Positions 29,704-38,589 of a DNA stretch of 64,000 nucleotides are shown here, piece by piece (positions within the stretch are counted from its first letter, which is position 1; the number at the start of each line of letters is the position of its first letter). Position numbers and translations under genes: made by a program. The stretch is from Geminicoccaceae bacterium (GTDB lineage: Bacteria; Pseudomonadota; Alphaproteobacteria; Geminicoccales; Geminicoccaceae): assembly GCA_025999455.1 (NCBI GenBank), contig AP024683.1:627501-691500 (forward strand). The letters are read 5' to 3'. A model generated the notes under the pieces. That model saw only the letters and a program-made list of their open reading frames with translations, had not been told where the DNA came from and searched no databases.

Positions 29704-31011
29704 TCAGCGTTGGGCCGTGTTTCGTCCCTCGTAAAGCGCGATACCACGAAGCAGATCGATCGCCCGAGCCAGTTGATAATCTCGCGCGTCCAATGTCCCC
29801 GAAGCTTTGGCCTGCTCACCACCTTTCGGCGAGGACGGGTCTTTGTCGTTGGTCAGACGGCCACGGAGATCGGCCTCGCGGCGGCTCGGGGTGTCGTCGA
29901 TCAACTCGACGTTCGCCTCGTGGACCTCGATGTCCGGCACGATACCCTTGGCTTGGATCGACGCTCCGGAAGGCGTGTAATATCGCGCCGTCGTCAACCG
30001 GATCGCGCCCTGCCCGGCAATCGGCATGATCGTCTGAACGGAACCCTTCCCGAACGACGGGGTGCCCATGACGATCGCGCGGCGGTGATCTTGAAGAGCA
30101 CCTGCCACGATCTCCGACGCCGAGGCCGACCCTCCGTTGATCAGGACCACCATCGGCAAGCCCTCGGCCAAGTCACCGGGCCGGGCATTGAAGCGCTGGA
30201 TGCTGTCCGGGCGTCGGCCTCGTGTCGACACGATCTCGCCGCGGTCCAGAAAGGCGTCGGCAACGGCCACCGCTTGGTCGAGCAACCCACCCGGATTGTT
30301 CCGAAGATCGAGGACGAAGCCGCGGAGCTTGCCGGCGTGCTGGCGTCGCAGCTCCTCGATCTTTTCCCGCATCGCGGTCGCGGTATGCTCGTTGAACGTC
30401 GTCAGCCGAATGTACCCGATGTCGCCCTCGAGCCGGGCCCGGACGGGCGAGATCTTGATCACGGCCCGGGTCAGCGTGACTTCGATGGGCTCTTCGCGGC
30501 CCCGACGGATCAAACGGAGCTGAATTTTCGTGTCGACCGGTCCGCGCATGCGCTCGACCGCTTCGCCGAGGCTCAGGCCGCTCACCGGCTCGCCGTCGAT
30601 GTGGGTGATCAGGTCACCGGCCTGGACGCCCGCTCGATGTGCCGGCGTGTCGTCGATCGGCGAAACGACCTTGACGAGCCCGTTCTCCATCGTGACCTCG
30701 ATGCCGAGGCCCCCGAACTCGCCCCGGGTCTGGACCTGCATGTCCCGATAGCGATTGGCATCGAGGTAGCCCGAATGGGGATCGAGCGCCGCGAGCATGC
30801 CGTTGATCGCGGCCTCGATGAGGGCCTGGTCACTCACCTCCTCGACATATTCGGCGCGAACGCGCTCGAAGATGTCGCCGAAAAGCTTGAGCGCGCGGAA
30901 GGTTTCGCTCGAGGAGGCCGGTGCCCCGGTCAGAGCGGCCGGCGCGAGCACGAACCCCACCGCCGTGCCCAAGAGCGCCGCAGCTCCCAACTTGCAGAGT
31001 GCATACCGCAT
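29704..31011 (-). CDS. ctpA: Carboxy-terminal processing protease (S41 family)
   Basis: This 435-residue periplasmic serine protease has a signal peptide (residues 1-25 or so), a PDZ domain (GLGIEVTMENGLVKVVSPIDDTPAHRAGVQAGDLITHIDG) and the S41 catalytic core. The nucleophile is in INGGSASASEIVAGAL and the general-base lysine in GTPSFGKGSVQT. CtpA enzymes trim C-termini of periplasmic proteins and, in several proteobacteria, control peptidoglycan hydrolases. The ATG at 31011 shares one base with the EnvC-like gene stop (TGATG), so it is coupled to a hydrolase activator. Confidence 0.95.
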   Translation of the reverse strand: MRYALCKLGAAALLGTAVGFVLAPAALTGAPASSSETFRALKLFGDIFERVRAEYVEEVSDQALIEAAINGMLAALDPHSGYLDANRYRDMQVQTRGEFGGLGIEVTMENGLVKVVSPIDDTPAHRAGVQAGDLITHIDGEPVSGLSLGEAVERMRGPVDTKIQLRLIRRGREEPIEVTLTRAVIKISPVRARLEGDIGYIRLTTFNEHTATAMREKIEELRRQHAGKLRGFVLDLRNNPGGLLDQAVAVADAFLDRGEIVSTRGRRPDSIQRFNARPGDLAEGLPMVVLINGGSASASEIVAGALQDHRRAIVMGTPSFGKGSVQTIMPIAGQGAIRLTTARYYTPSGASIQAKGIVPDIEVHEANVELIDDTPSRREADLRGRLTNDKDPSSPKGGEQAKASGTLDARDYQLARAIDLLRGIALYEGRNTAQR

Positions 31012-32141
31012 CAGCCTTCGACCTCGCCATCGTGTGCCGACAGGACCGGCATCGGATCGACCGGCTCCCCGACGCGGCGCAGTTCGAAATAGAGATCCAT
31101 GCTCCCCGACGGGCTCCGCTCCAACCAGCCGACGGCTTGCCCTTCGGTCACCACGTCCCCTGCCTGCACTTCGAGCCTGGAAGCTCCGATCACCAGGGAA
31201 TGATAGGCATCGCCATGTTCGATGATCAAGAGTAGGCCCATGTCTCGGAATCGACCAGCGTAGGCGACGATGCCGCGGGCAGGCGCCACGATCGGCTGCG
31301 GTCGATCGGCCGACACGACCAAGCCACGCGATCGCTGCCCGTCCCGGCGATCCCCGAACCGCTGCACAACGAAGCCCCGAAGCGGCAAGCGAAAGCGGTA
31401 GTCGCTCGGGGTCGGGCCGAAGGCGACACTCTTGCCGTCGAGCGGCGGCAAGCTGGAGACCCCAGGTGCCGCGTGTTCTTCCGCCTTCCGGGCTCGCTGT
31501 TCGAGGCTCACCGCGGTAGCGATCCGGCGGCGTTCCGCGTCCTCGAGCCGGAACCTTGCCTCGCGAAGCTCCTCGCTGACCCTTTTGAGCTGTGCCTCGG
31601 CGCGAGCCAAGTCGGCGCGGATGGTTTCGGTGACCGAGGAGAGCCAGTCGATGTCCGACTGGAGCTTGGACAGCCGGCCTCGAACATCGTCGGCCTCGGG
31701 TGCGGTCGTAACACGCGGCGAGCGAAGCTCCACCTCTCCTCGGAGAGCTACCGGAGCGGCGAGGAAATCGGGGCCAGCGCCGCGGCTCCGACGCAATTCT
31801 CCGAGCACGACGTTGGCGAGGAGCTCTCGGTGAATCTCCTTCGCTCGCCACGATGACTTACGAGCCTGCTCGGCTTCGTTGCGTTCGATCGCCAGGAGCT
31901 CCAAACGTTCGACGGCTTCGGCGAGCTCGATCCGAAGGCGGTTTCTCTCGGCCACGACGCTCTCGCGGCGCTCCTCGAGTTGCCGAGCTACCTCCGCGGC
32001 GGCCCATACGCGCTCGATCGCTCGTTCCACGACGGCCAAGCTCACCTCCGGCATCGTGGCGCTCGCGTTCGCGCGAGCCGGCGGCGGGAAGTGTGCCGAA
32101 GCCACTGCCGCCAGCAGCAGGACGAGGTTTGCCGGTCTCAT
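31011..32141 (-). CDS. EnvC-like murein hydrolase activator (degenerate M23)
   Basis: This 376-residue exported protein has a signal peptide (MRPANLVLLLAAVASAHFPPPARA), long coiled-coil helices at about residues 35-225, and a C-terminal LytM/M23 domain. The catalytic zinc ligands are missing: the HxxxD region reads RSRGLVVSA and the HxH region reads MDLYFELRR, as in E. coli EnvC, which activates amidases instead of cutting peptidoglycan itself. I infer that it activates a divisome amidase. The ATG at 32141 overlaps the gpmI stop (ATGA); further upstream codons belong to the gpmI region. Confidence 0.88.
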   Translation of the reverse strand: MRPANLVLLLAAVASAHFPPPARANASATMPEVSLAVVERAIERVWAAAEVARQLEERRESVVAERNRLRIELAEAVERLELLAIERNEAEQARKSSWRAKEIHRELLANVVLGELRRSRGAGPDFLAAPVALRGEVELRSPRVTTAPEADDVRGRLSKLQSDIDWLSSVTETIRADLARAEAQLKRVSEELREARFRLEDAERRRIATAVSLEQRARKAEEHAAPGVSSLPPLDGKSVAFGPTPSDYRFRLPLRGFVVQRFGDRRDGQRSRGLVVSADRPQPIVAPARGIVAYAGRFRDMGLLLIIEHGDAYHSLVIGASRLEVQAGDVVTEGQAVGWLERSPSGSMDLYFELRRVGEPVDPMPVLSAHDGEVEG

Positions 32142-33676
32142 ACCAGGAGCGAACGCCCGGTCATCTCGGAAGGCTGGGGGAGGCCCATCAACTGCAGAAC
32201 GGTGGGCGCGACGTCCGCCAGCCGGCCATCCCGAAGCGCAGCATGCGCCGGGCCGTTCACGAGGAGGCAGGGGACGGGGTTGTCCGTATGAGCGGTATGC
32301 GGCTGGCCGGTTTCGGGGTCGCGCATCGTCTCGCAGTTGCCGTGGTCCGCGGTGATCAGAAGGGTACCGCCGGCAGCGCGGGTTGCGGCTACCACCGATC
32401 CGAGGCATCGGTCGACGAACTCGACACAGCGGATCGCCGCCCGGAGATTGCCGGTGTGGCCGACCATGTCGGGATTGGCGAAATTGATCAGAACGAAATC
32501 GAACGGTTCGCCCCCGATCGCTTCCACGAACCGATCCGTCAAGGGACCTGCGGACATTTCCGGCTGGAGATCGTAGGTTGCCACTTTCGGTGAAGGTACG
32601 AGGATCCTCGTCTCGCCTGGAAACGGCTCTTCGCGACCACCGTTGAAAAAATATGTCACGTGGGGGTATTTTTCGGTTTCGGCCATACGCAACTGACGAA
32701 GTCCATTATCCGCGAGCACTTCGCCGAGAATGTTCCGCATCGATTGCGGCGGAAACAGCACGCCCATTTTTTCCGCGAGCTCATCCGAGTATCGGGTCAT
32801 GCCGATCGCCATCGAGAAATCGATTCGCCTCGCCGACGGGACGGTTCGCGGCCCCGGGTCGATTAGGGCGGTGAGCAGCTGCCGCACTCGATCAGCGCGA
32901 AAATTCGCGCAAACGAGGACGTCCCCGTCGCGCATGCCGTCGTACGCGCCGATCACGCCGGGCTCGACGAACTCGTCCGACTGCCCTCGATCGTAAGCGC
33001 TGGTGAGTGCCTCGCGCCAATCGCGATAGTGCGGGGCCGAAGCGTCGACGATCGCCGCGACGGCGCGCGCCGTCCGATCCCAGCGCCGATCGCGGTCCAT
33101 GGCCCAGTATCGACCGCAGAGGGTCGCGATCGTCGCGTTCCCGATGGTAGCTACATCGGTTTCGAGCCGAGCGAGGAATTGCTCGGCCGAACGCGGAGGC
33201 GTGTCGCGCCCGTCGAGAAAGGCGTGCACGGCGACACGACACCCCTTGCCGACGAACGCCTCGGCGAGCGCGGCGATGTGCGCTTGATGGGAGTGCACGC
33301 CGCCTGTCGAGACGAGCCCGAGAATGTGGACCGTCGATCGGTTGGCCGTGGCGAGGCTTGCCGCCTTCTCGATCAGTGGGCTCTTCGCCAGACTTCCGTC
33401 GGCAATCGCACGATCGATGCGCGGCAAGTCTTGCATGACGATCCGACCGGCACCGAGGTTCAGATGGCCGACCTCGGAATTGCCGAATTGACCTTCCGGA
33501 AGTCCGACGTGAGGGCCGTCGGTTCGCAACAGGCTACGCGGCGAGTTCCTCCAAAGTTCGGCGAAGAAGGGTTTGTCGGCGAGCGCGACGGCGTTGTCTT
33601 GCCTTTCCTCGCGCCAGCCCCAGCCGTCCAAGACGACCAAGACGAAAGGCCGACGCTCGAAGTTCGGGCCGCGCAC
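32138..33676 (-). CDS. gpmI: 2,3-bisphosphoglycerate-independent phosphoglycerate mutase
   Basis: This ~512-residue, Mn-dependent glycolytic mutase interconverts 3- and 2-phosphoglycerate. It starts FVLVVLDGWGWREERQDNAV, and the active-site serine is in EGQFGNSEVGHLNLGAGR. STGGVHSHQAHI, FLDGRDTPPRSA and the metal motif LLITADHGNCETM are also present. I place the start at GTG 33676, with GGGAGAC upstream, instead of a TTG at 33739 that would add 21 basic, non-homologous residues. It heads the envelope operon gpmI-envC-ctpA-deacetylase-rppH, an arrangement recurrent in alphaproteobacteria. Confidence 0.95.
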   Translation of the reverse strand: MRGPNFERRPFVLVVLDGWGWREERQDNAVALADKPFFAELWRNSPRSLLRTDGPHVGLPEGQFGNSEVGHLNLGAGRIVMQDLPRIDRAIADGSLAKSPLIEKAASLATANRSTVHILGLVSTGGVHSHQAHIAALAEAFVGKGCRVAVHAFLDGRDTPPRSAEQFLARLETDVATIGNATIATLCGRYWAMDRDRRWDRTARAVAAIVDASAPHYRDWREALTSAYDRGQSDEFVEPGVIGAYDGMRDGDVLVCANFRADRVRQLLTALIDPGPRTVPSARRIDFSMAIGMTRYSDELAEKMGVLFPPQSMRNILGEVLADNGLRQLRMAETEKYPHVTYFFNGGREEPFPGETRILVPSPKVATYDLQPEMSAGPLTDRFVEAIGGEPFDFVLINFANPDMVGHTGNLRAAIRCVEFVDRCLGSVVAATRAAGGTLLITADHGNCETMRDPETGQPHTAHTDNPVPCLLVNGPAHAALRDGRLADVAPTVLQLMGLPQPSEMTGRSLLV

Positions 33677-33899
33677 GGTCGTCGTCTCCCTTGCCTGCGC
33701 CTCGGTGCGATGCCGCTTGCGGATCGCTCGCCGGCTCAACTTGGCCAGAAACGGTCAATAATCGGTTAACGAACGGTGCCGAGACCGACAAGCCCGGATG
33801 GGTCGCGCGGTGGCAGAACCGGCGCCTGCCGCGGCGCTCCGACCACGGCTCGTGGCGAACCGGAGGAGCGCGGTACGAAGCGATCGTGTTCTTCGTCGA

Positions 33900-34292
33900 T
33901 CAGCTGGGCGGCATTTGGATCAGCAGCTCGACATCGGAAGGGAAGACCACCGTCGTCCCACTGCCGAGCGTCACGTAAGAACGAACGTCGGAGCCGGCAG
34001 CCGATTCGATCGTCTCTGGTGTAACCACGCCGCGGTCGACGACCTCCACGGTTCCCTCGAGGACGAGCGTCCGAACGCCGGGCCCGACGTCGATGACGAT
34101 CGCGCCGGCATCGTCGGCGACGAGTTCTTCGAGGCGCAGGACGGCTGCCGAGGAGCTCGGCAGTGCCTCCGAAGCCTCGTTCGCGGGGTGCCCAGCGAGA
34201 TTTTCGGCCGCGAGGCGTTCCAGAACCCCGAGCCGTCCGACGTTCTCCACCTCGTTTTCGCCCGAACACGAAGACAACGACTCATTCATCAC
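33900..34292 (-). CDS. Hypothetical 130-residue protein
   Basis: I do not recognise this protein. It is acidic and Val-rich in its second half (VIDVGPGVRTLVLEGTVEVVDRGVVTPETIES...), a pattern of short beta strands with glycines that could fit a cupin-like or other beta fold; the first half looks less ordered. AGGAG lies upstream of the paired start codons (ATG-ATG) at 34292. Overlapping frames on the other strand are Arg-rich and look like shadows. It sits alone between gpmI and the TolC-like gene, all on the minus strand. Confidence 0.5.
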   Translation of the reverse strand: MMNESLSSCSGENEVENVGRLGVLERLAAENLAGHPANEASEALPSSSAAVLRLEELVADDAGAIVIDVGPGVRTLVLEGTVEVVDRGVVTPETIESAAGSDVRSYVTLGSGTTVVFPSDVELLIQMPPS

Positions 34293-34496
34293 GAGCCCGC
34301 TCCTGATTTGGTCGGTCTCGTGAGACTCGTCGCAAAACGTCGTTGAAATTCGGCGAACCGACGCGCTTTTACCAGGGCAAGACGTAACGGAGTACTGCGC
34401 TGCCGGAGGGCCGACGCACCGCTTCGTCGAGAGGCCGAGAAACGCGTCGACGACGAACCGAAAGCGAGCCGGCCCTCGGTGCCGGTCCTCCGCTGC

Positions 34497-36023
34497 CTAC
34501 CGACGGGCGCTCGCGGGACGGTTGATCGCGTCCGCAGCGTCGGGCGCAGCAGGCGGCGGTTCTCCGGCCTCGGCGCCCCGAACGGGCCGCGGCTCGGCTC
34601 GGCTGTCGCTGAGCTGCTGGGACTTCTCTTTGATCACGACGGGTGTCTGTTGCCGGCCGGACGTGCGGTACACGTTGATGTGCTCGCGCGGGCGCGCGAC
34701 CTCCAACGTGTCCAACAGCGTTCCCGTCACCCCGAGAATCTTGTAAACGGCGAACCGTTCGGTGAACTCGGCCGTCACCAGCTGCACCCGAGCCAAAAAA
34801 AGTTCGTTTTCGGCGTCGAGGACGTCGAGGAGATCTCGCTGGCCGAGCTCGAATTGCGACACGTACGCATCACGGGTTCGACGCTGCGCTTCGACCCGGG
34901 CTCGCTGAGCAGCGACCCGTGCCTTGGCGGTTTCGTAGGCGTTGACGGCTTGTCGCGCCTGCTCTTCGGCTTTGAGACGTTGTTTGACGAGACCCGCGCG
35001 GGCTTCGTTCAGCCGGTGAAACGCCTCGCGTTCCCGCGCGACGTCCGCACCGCCGCGGAACAAGTTGTAACGGAGGACGAGCATCGCGGAGGCGGAGCTG
35101 TCGTCGCCCTCCGCACCGTCCACGTTGCGGAAGGTTTGCGCCGTGAGTTCGGCGTCGAGCCTCGGATAATAGCCGGCCCGGGAGCCGCGGAGTTCGGCGG
35201 CCGCGACGTCGACGTCGGCGGCAGCGATCAGAACGGTGGGGCTCTGAACGGAGGCGAGGGCGGCGGCGCTCTCCCGATCTTTCGGCAGCGCAGCCGTCGG
35301 TGGCGTGTCGAGGGTCAGGTTGTCCGGTTCGCGTCCGACGACGCGCTGGTAGAAGGCGATCGCGTCGGCGAGCGCTCCGTTCGCCTGCGCGAGCGTGGCC
35401 TGGGCATTCGCGAGCCGCGCCTCGGTTTGGCGAACGTCGGCCACGTCCGCCCGTCCGGCACGCTCCAGGCTGCGAACCTGTCGAAGGATACGTTCGTGGG
35501 CCGCGACGTTTTCGCGATTGAGCGCCACGATCTGCTGATTGCGGAGGACGTCCAGATGCGCCTCGATCGCATCGACCGCGACGAATTCCGCAGCCTCCTG
35601 CACGCGATAGGCGGCACTGTCGACGCGCGCGGTCTGCCGCTCGACCTCGGCTTGCGTGGCGTAGCCGTCGAAGAGCATCTGCGACAGCTTGAGCTGCGCC
35701 TCGGCGCGCGTCTGTTGCGTGGCATCCGTGCTACCGGGCCCGCGCCGGCGCGTAGCCGGCGTGCTCGCCACCTCGCCCCCGATCGCTCCCCGCAAATCGA
35801 GCGAAGGGAGGTAGCCTGCCCGGGCCTGACGCAACTCTTGATCGACGGCGCGACGATCGGCTTTGACGATCCCGATTTCGGGATTGGCCGACAGGGCCGC
35901 CCGCACGGTATCGGTGATCGAGCCCGCGAACGACGGTCCCGCGCCCACGACCAGCGCGGCCGAGGCCAGCAGCGTGGCGAGCTTGGGGCGACCCGGACGC
36001 GCGGTGTGTAGCAGCAGCCTCAT
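34497..36023 (-). CDS. TolC-family outer-membrane efflux/secretion protein
   Basis: This 508-residue outer-membrane channel component has a signal peptide (LATLLASAALVVGAGPSFA) followed by two OEP repeats of long helices and strands: ITDTVRAALSANPEIGIVKADRRAVDQELRQAR, LKLSQMLFDGYATQAEVERQ, LRYNLFRGGADVAREREA, and QFELGQRDLLDVLDAENELFLARVQLVTAEF. It forms a trimeric tunnel with an inner-membrane ABC protein and HlyD-type adaptor. Its divergent neighbours at 36330-39948 are exactly those, so it is probably the third component of that type I system. A Pro/Ala-rich C-terminal tail is present. Confidence 0.92.
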   Translation of the reverse strand: MRLLLHTARPGRPKLATLLASAALVVGAGPSFAGSITDTVRAALSANPEIGIVKADRRAVDQELRQARAGYLPSLDLRGAIGGEVASTPATRRRGPGSTDATQQTRAEAQLKLSQMLFDGYATQAEVERQTARVDSAAYRVQEAAEFVAVDAIEAHLDVLRNQQIVALNRENVAAHERILRQVRSLERAGRADVADVRQTEARLANAQATLAQANGALADAIAFYQRVVGREPDNLTLDTPPTAALPKDRESAAALASVQSPTVLIAAADVDVAAAELRGSRAGYYPRLDAELTAQTFRNVDGAEGDDSSASAMLVLRYNLFRGGADVAREREAFHRLNEARAGLVKQRLKAEEQARQAVNAYETAKARVAAQRARVEAQRRTRDAYVSQFELGQRDLLDVLDAENELFLARVQLVTAEFTERFAVYKILGVTGTLLDTLEVARPREHINVYRTSGRQQTPVVIKEKSQQLSDSRAEPRPVRGAEAGEPPPAAPDAADAINRPASARR

Positions 36024-36329
36024 CGTTCTTCAGCCCAGATGCTTGAGGTCGCTCGGAAGCCTTTGTAAGGACTGCGTTAACCTCTGGGCCTGATAGTGCG
36101 GGCCCATGGACGCGTCAACGGAGACACCGATGACCGGCTGCCCGGCGGGGCGAACGGCCCCGCCCCGCAAGTGCTTGCGCCGTCGGAAGTTCCTGCGACC
36201 CGATCCGGTCGCCCGTGCGCGCGTCGGACGGACGGCTTCCTCGGGGGTGTGGTTTGTGCCCGTGAAAGCACATAGTCTCCAGGCGCTCTTCCCCGAAGCG
36301 AGCGCGCTCTGCTCGCGCGAAGGTGCTCG
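36024..36329. promoter_or_regulatory. Divergent intergenic region of the type I secretion locus
   Basis: These 306 bases separate the tolC-like gene from the ABC gene and must hold both promoters. A perfect 8-bp hairpin GGCGGGGC / GCCCCGCC with a GAACG loop lies at 36144-36164, lacking a T-tract. No clear -35/-10 pair or known riboswitch stands out. AAGG before the ATG at 36330 is the likely ribosome site of the ABC gene. Confidence 0.4.
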
Positions 36330-38588
36330 ATGACCGAGATTGCGCCCAGCTCGCCCGCCCCGGCGACCGTTCGAGACGGGGAAGCGCCGCCGGCGGTGCA
36401 CACTTCGGCACCGGACCGCGGCGAGACGCAAGGATCCGGCGCGGGCGACTGGCGGATCCGCCGCCCCGACGCCGCCCTGGACGACCCACTGCTCGGCAGC
36501 TTGGTGGCCCTCACGCATCTCCTCGAGCGTCCGGCGTCGCCCAAAGCGTTGACGGCAGGGTTGCCGCTCGTCGACGGCCTGTTGACTCCGGATCTCTTTC
36601 CCCGCGCGGCCGAGCGCGCAGGGCTCAGCGCACGGCTCTTGCGACGGCGCTTGGACTCGATCGACGACCTCGTCCTTCCCTGCGTGTTGTTGCTGAAGAA
36701 TCGGCGCGCCGCCGTTCTCGTTCGATGCCTGGCCGAGGATCGTTACGAACTGATCCTTCCCGAGGCGGGCAGCGGAGCCATCGAGATCGGCGGGGAAGAA
36801 CTGCGCTCACAATACACCGGCTACGCTTTCTTCGCGAAACCCGTAGCGAATTTCGTCCAACGTGATCGCGAGCTGCGGGAGGCGACGAGCGGCCATTGGT
36901 TCTGGTCGACGATCCTCGCGCAATGGCCGATTTACGGTGAGGTTCTGCTCGCCTCCGTTCTGATCAATTGCTTCGCCATTGCCACATCGCTCTTCGCGAT
37001 GAACGTGTACGATCGTGTCGTCCCCAACAGCGCGCTCGAAACGTTGTGGGTGCTCACGATCGGCATGCTCATCGTGCTCGGCTTCGATTTTCTTCTCAAG
37101 ATGTTGCGGGGTTATTTCGTGGACGCTGCTGGCAAAATTGCAGACATCAAGATGGCGAGTAAGATATTCGAGCACGTATTGCAAATTCGCATGTCGGCTC
37201 GGCCCAGGTCGGCTGGAGCCTTCGCGAGCAACCTGCGCGAGTTCGAAACATTGCGAGATTTTTTCACCTCGGCAACGATGACGACGTTGGTCGATTTGCC
37301 ATTTTTGTTGTTGTTCGTCGCCATCATCTGGGTGATCGGCGGCATCGTAGCCGTGGTTCCCCTCGTGGGCATCCCGATCGTGATTGGTGCCGGCCTGCTG
37401 TTGCAGATCCCCCTCAATCGTATCGTACGACGCATCTTCCGCGAGGCGTCCCAAAAGCACGGCGTGCTCGTCGAAGCGATCAACGGGCTCGAGACGATCA
37501 AGAGCATCGGCGCCGAAGGTCGGATGCAGCGAGCCTGGGAGGCGCTCGTGAGTGCGACCGCGGAGTCCGCGAACAAGAGCCGACTGCTCTCGGCGGTCAC
37601 CGTCAATCTCGCGAACCTCGTGGGCAATGCGGTCTACGTCGGCGTGATCGTCGTCGGTGTCTACGAAATCGCGGCGGGACGTTTGACGACCGGTGGCCTC
37701 ATCGCCTGCAGTATTCTCGCTGGGCGAGCCATGGCTCCCCTCGGCCAAGTGGCCGCCGTCCTGACCCGCTATCATCAAGCGCGCACCTCGTTGGACACGC
37801 TGAACGGGATCATGCAGCTGCCCAACGAACGACCGCCGGAGCGGATCTTCGTGCACCGTCCGGTGATCAAGGGCGCGATCGAATTCAAGTCCGTTTCGTT
37901 CAGCTATCCCGGCCAGAAGCTGCCGGCACTCAGCGACGTCTCGTTCCGCATCGCTCCGGGTGAGCGCGTCGGCCTGATCGGTCGCATCGGTTCGGGAAAG
38001 TCGACGATCGAAAAGCTCGTGCTCGGGCTCTACGAGCCGGACACGGGTGCCGTACTCGTCGACGGGATCGACGTTCGGCAGATCGATCCTGCCGACCTCC
38101 GACGCAACATCGGCTGTGTCCCGCAGGACGTCGTCCTCTTCCAAGGCTCGATACGTGAAAACATCACGCTCGGGGCGCCGTTCGTCGACGACGCAGCCGT
38201 GTTGCGTGCCGCCTTCGTTGCCGGTGTCGAAGAGTTCGTCGGCCGCCACCCGGCCGGCTACGATTTGAATGTCGGGGAGCGTGGCGAGGCGCTCTCCGGC
38301 GGCCAGCGCCAAGCGGTGGCGATCGCACGGGCCCTTCTGCTGGATCCTCCGGTGCTCGTTCTCGACGAGCCGACGAGTGCCATGGACAACGGCGCCGAGA
38401 GCCGTTTCATCCAAAGAATTGCCCGAGAGCTCGCAGGGCGGACCCTTCTTCTGGTCACCCATCGCGCATCGTTGTTGGCTCTGGTCGAGCGGCTCATCGT
38501 CTTGGAGGGCGGTCGCGTCGTCGCCGATGGTCCCAAAGACAAGGTATTGAAGGCCCTGGCGGCCGGGCAAATTCGAGGAGAAACCTGA
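36330..38588 (+). CDS. Type I secretion ABC transporter/permease (LapB/RTX-type)
   Basis: This 752-residue inner-membrane exporter has three parts. Residues ~45-160 form a C39-like domain without the catalytic cysteine motif, which in this class recognises the substrate instead of cleaving it. A six-helix membrane domain contains the conserved ATSLFAMNVYDRVVPNSALETLWVLT and FVDAAGKIADIKMASKIFEHVL blocks of LapB-type exporters. The ATPase has Walker A GRIGSGKST, signature LSGGQRQAVAIARAL and Walker B VLVLDEPTSAMD. It works with the adaptor at 38590 and the TolC-like channel to move large repeat proteins. No substrate gene is in the window. Confidence 0.94.
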   Translation: MTEIAPSSPAPATVRDGEAPPAVHTSAPDRGETQGSGAGDWRIRRPDAALDDPLLGSLVALTHLLERPASPKALTAGLPLVDGLLTPDLFPRAAERAGLSARLLRRRLDSIDDLVLPCVLLLKNRRAAVLVRCLAEDRYELILPEAGSGAIEIGGEELRSQYTGYAFFAKPVANFVQRDRELREATSGHWFWSTILAQWPIYGEVLLASVLINCFAIATSLFAMNVYDRVVPNSALETLWVLTIGMLIVLGFDFLLKMLRGYFVDAAGKIADIKMASKIFEHVLQIRMSARPRSAGAFASNLREFETLRDFFTSATMTTLVDLPFLLLFVAIIWVIGGIVAVVPLVGIPIVIGAGLLLQIPLNRIVRRIFREASQKHGVLVEAINGLETIKSIGAEGRMQRAWEALVSATAESANKSRLLSAVTVNLANLVGNAVYVGVIVVGVYEIAAGRLTTGGLIACSILAGRAMAPLGQVAAVLTRYHQARTSLDTLNGIMQLPNERPPERIFVHRPVIKGAIEFKSVSFSYPGQKLPALSDVSFRIAPGERVGLIGRIGSGKSTIEKLVLGLYEPDTGAVLVDGIDVRQIDPADLRRNIGCVPQDVVLFQGSIRENITLGAPFVDDAAVLRAAFVAGVEEFVGRHPAGYDLNVGERGEALSGGQRQAVAIARALLLDPPVLVLDEPTSAMDNGAESRFIQRIARELAGRTLLLVTHRASLLALVERLIVLEGGRVVADGPKDKVLKALAAGQIRGET

Positions 38589-38589
38589 C

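Noticed and set aside
33677-33739. Longer gpmI starting at TTG 33739
   Set aside because: The extra residues are basic and non-homologous, while GTG 33676 has a Shine-Dalgarno and matches the family start.
36106-36333. A short plus-strand open frame upstream of the type I ABC gene
   Set aside because: Cys/Arg-rich without homology or ribosome site; more likely leader or promoter DNA.
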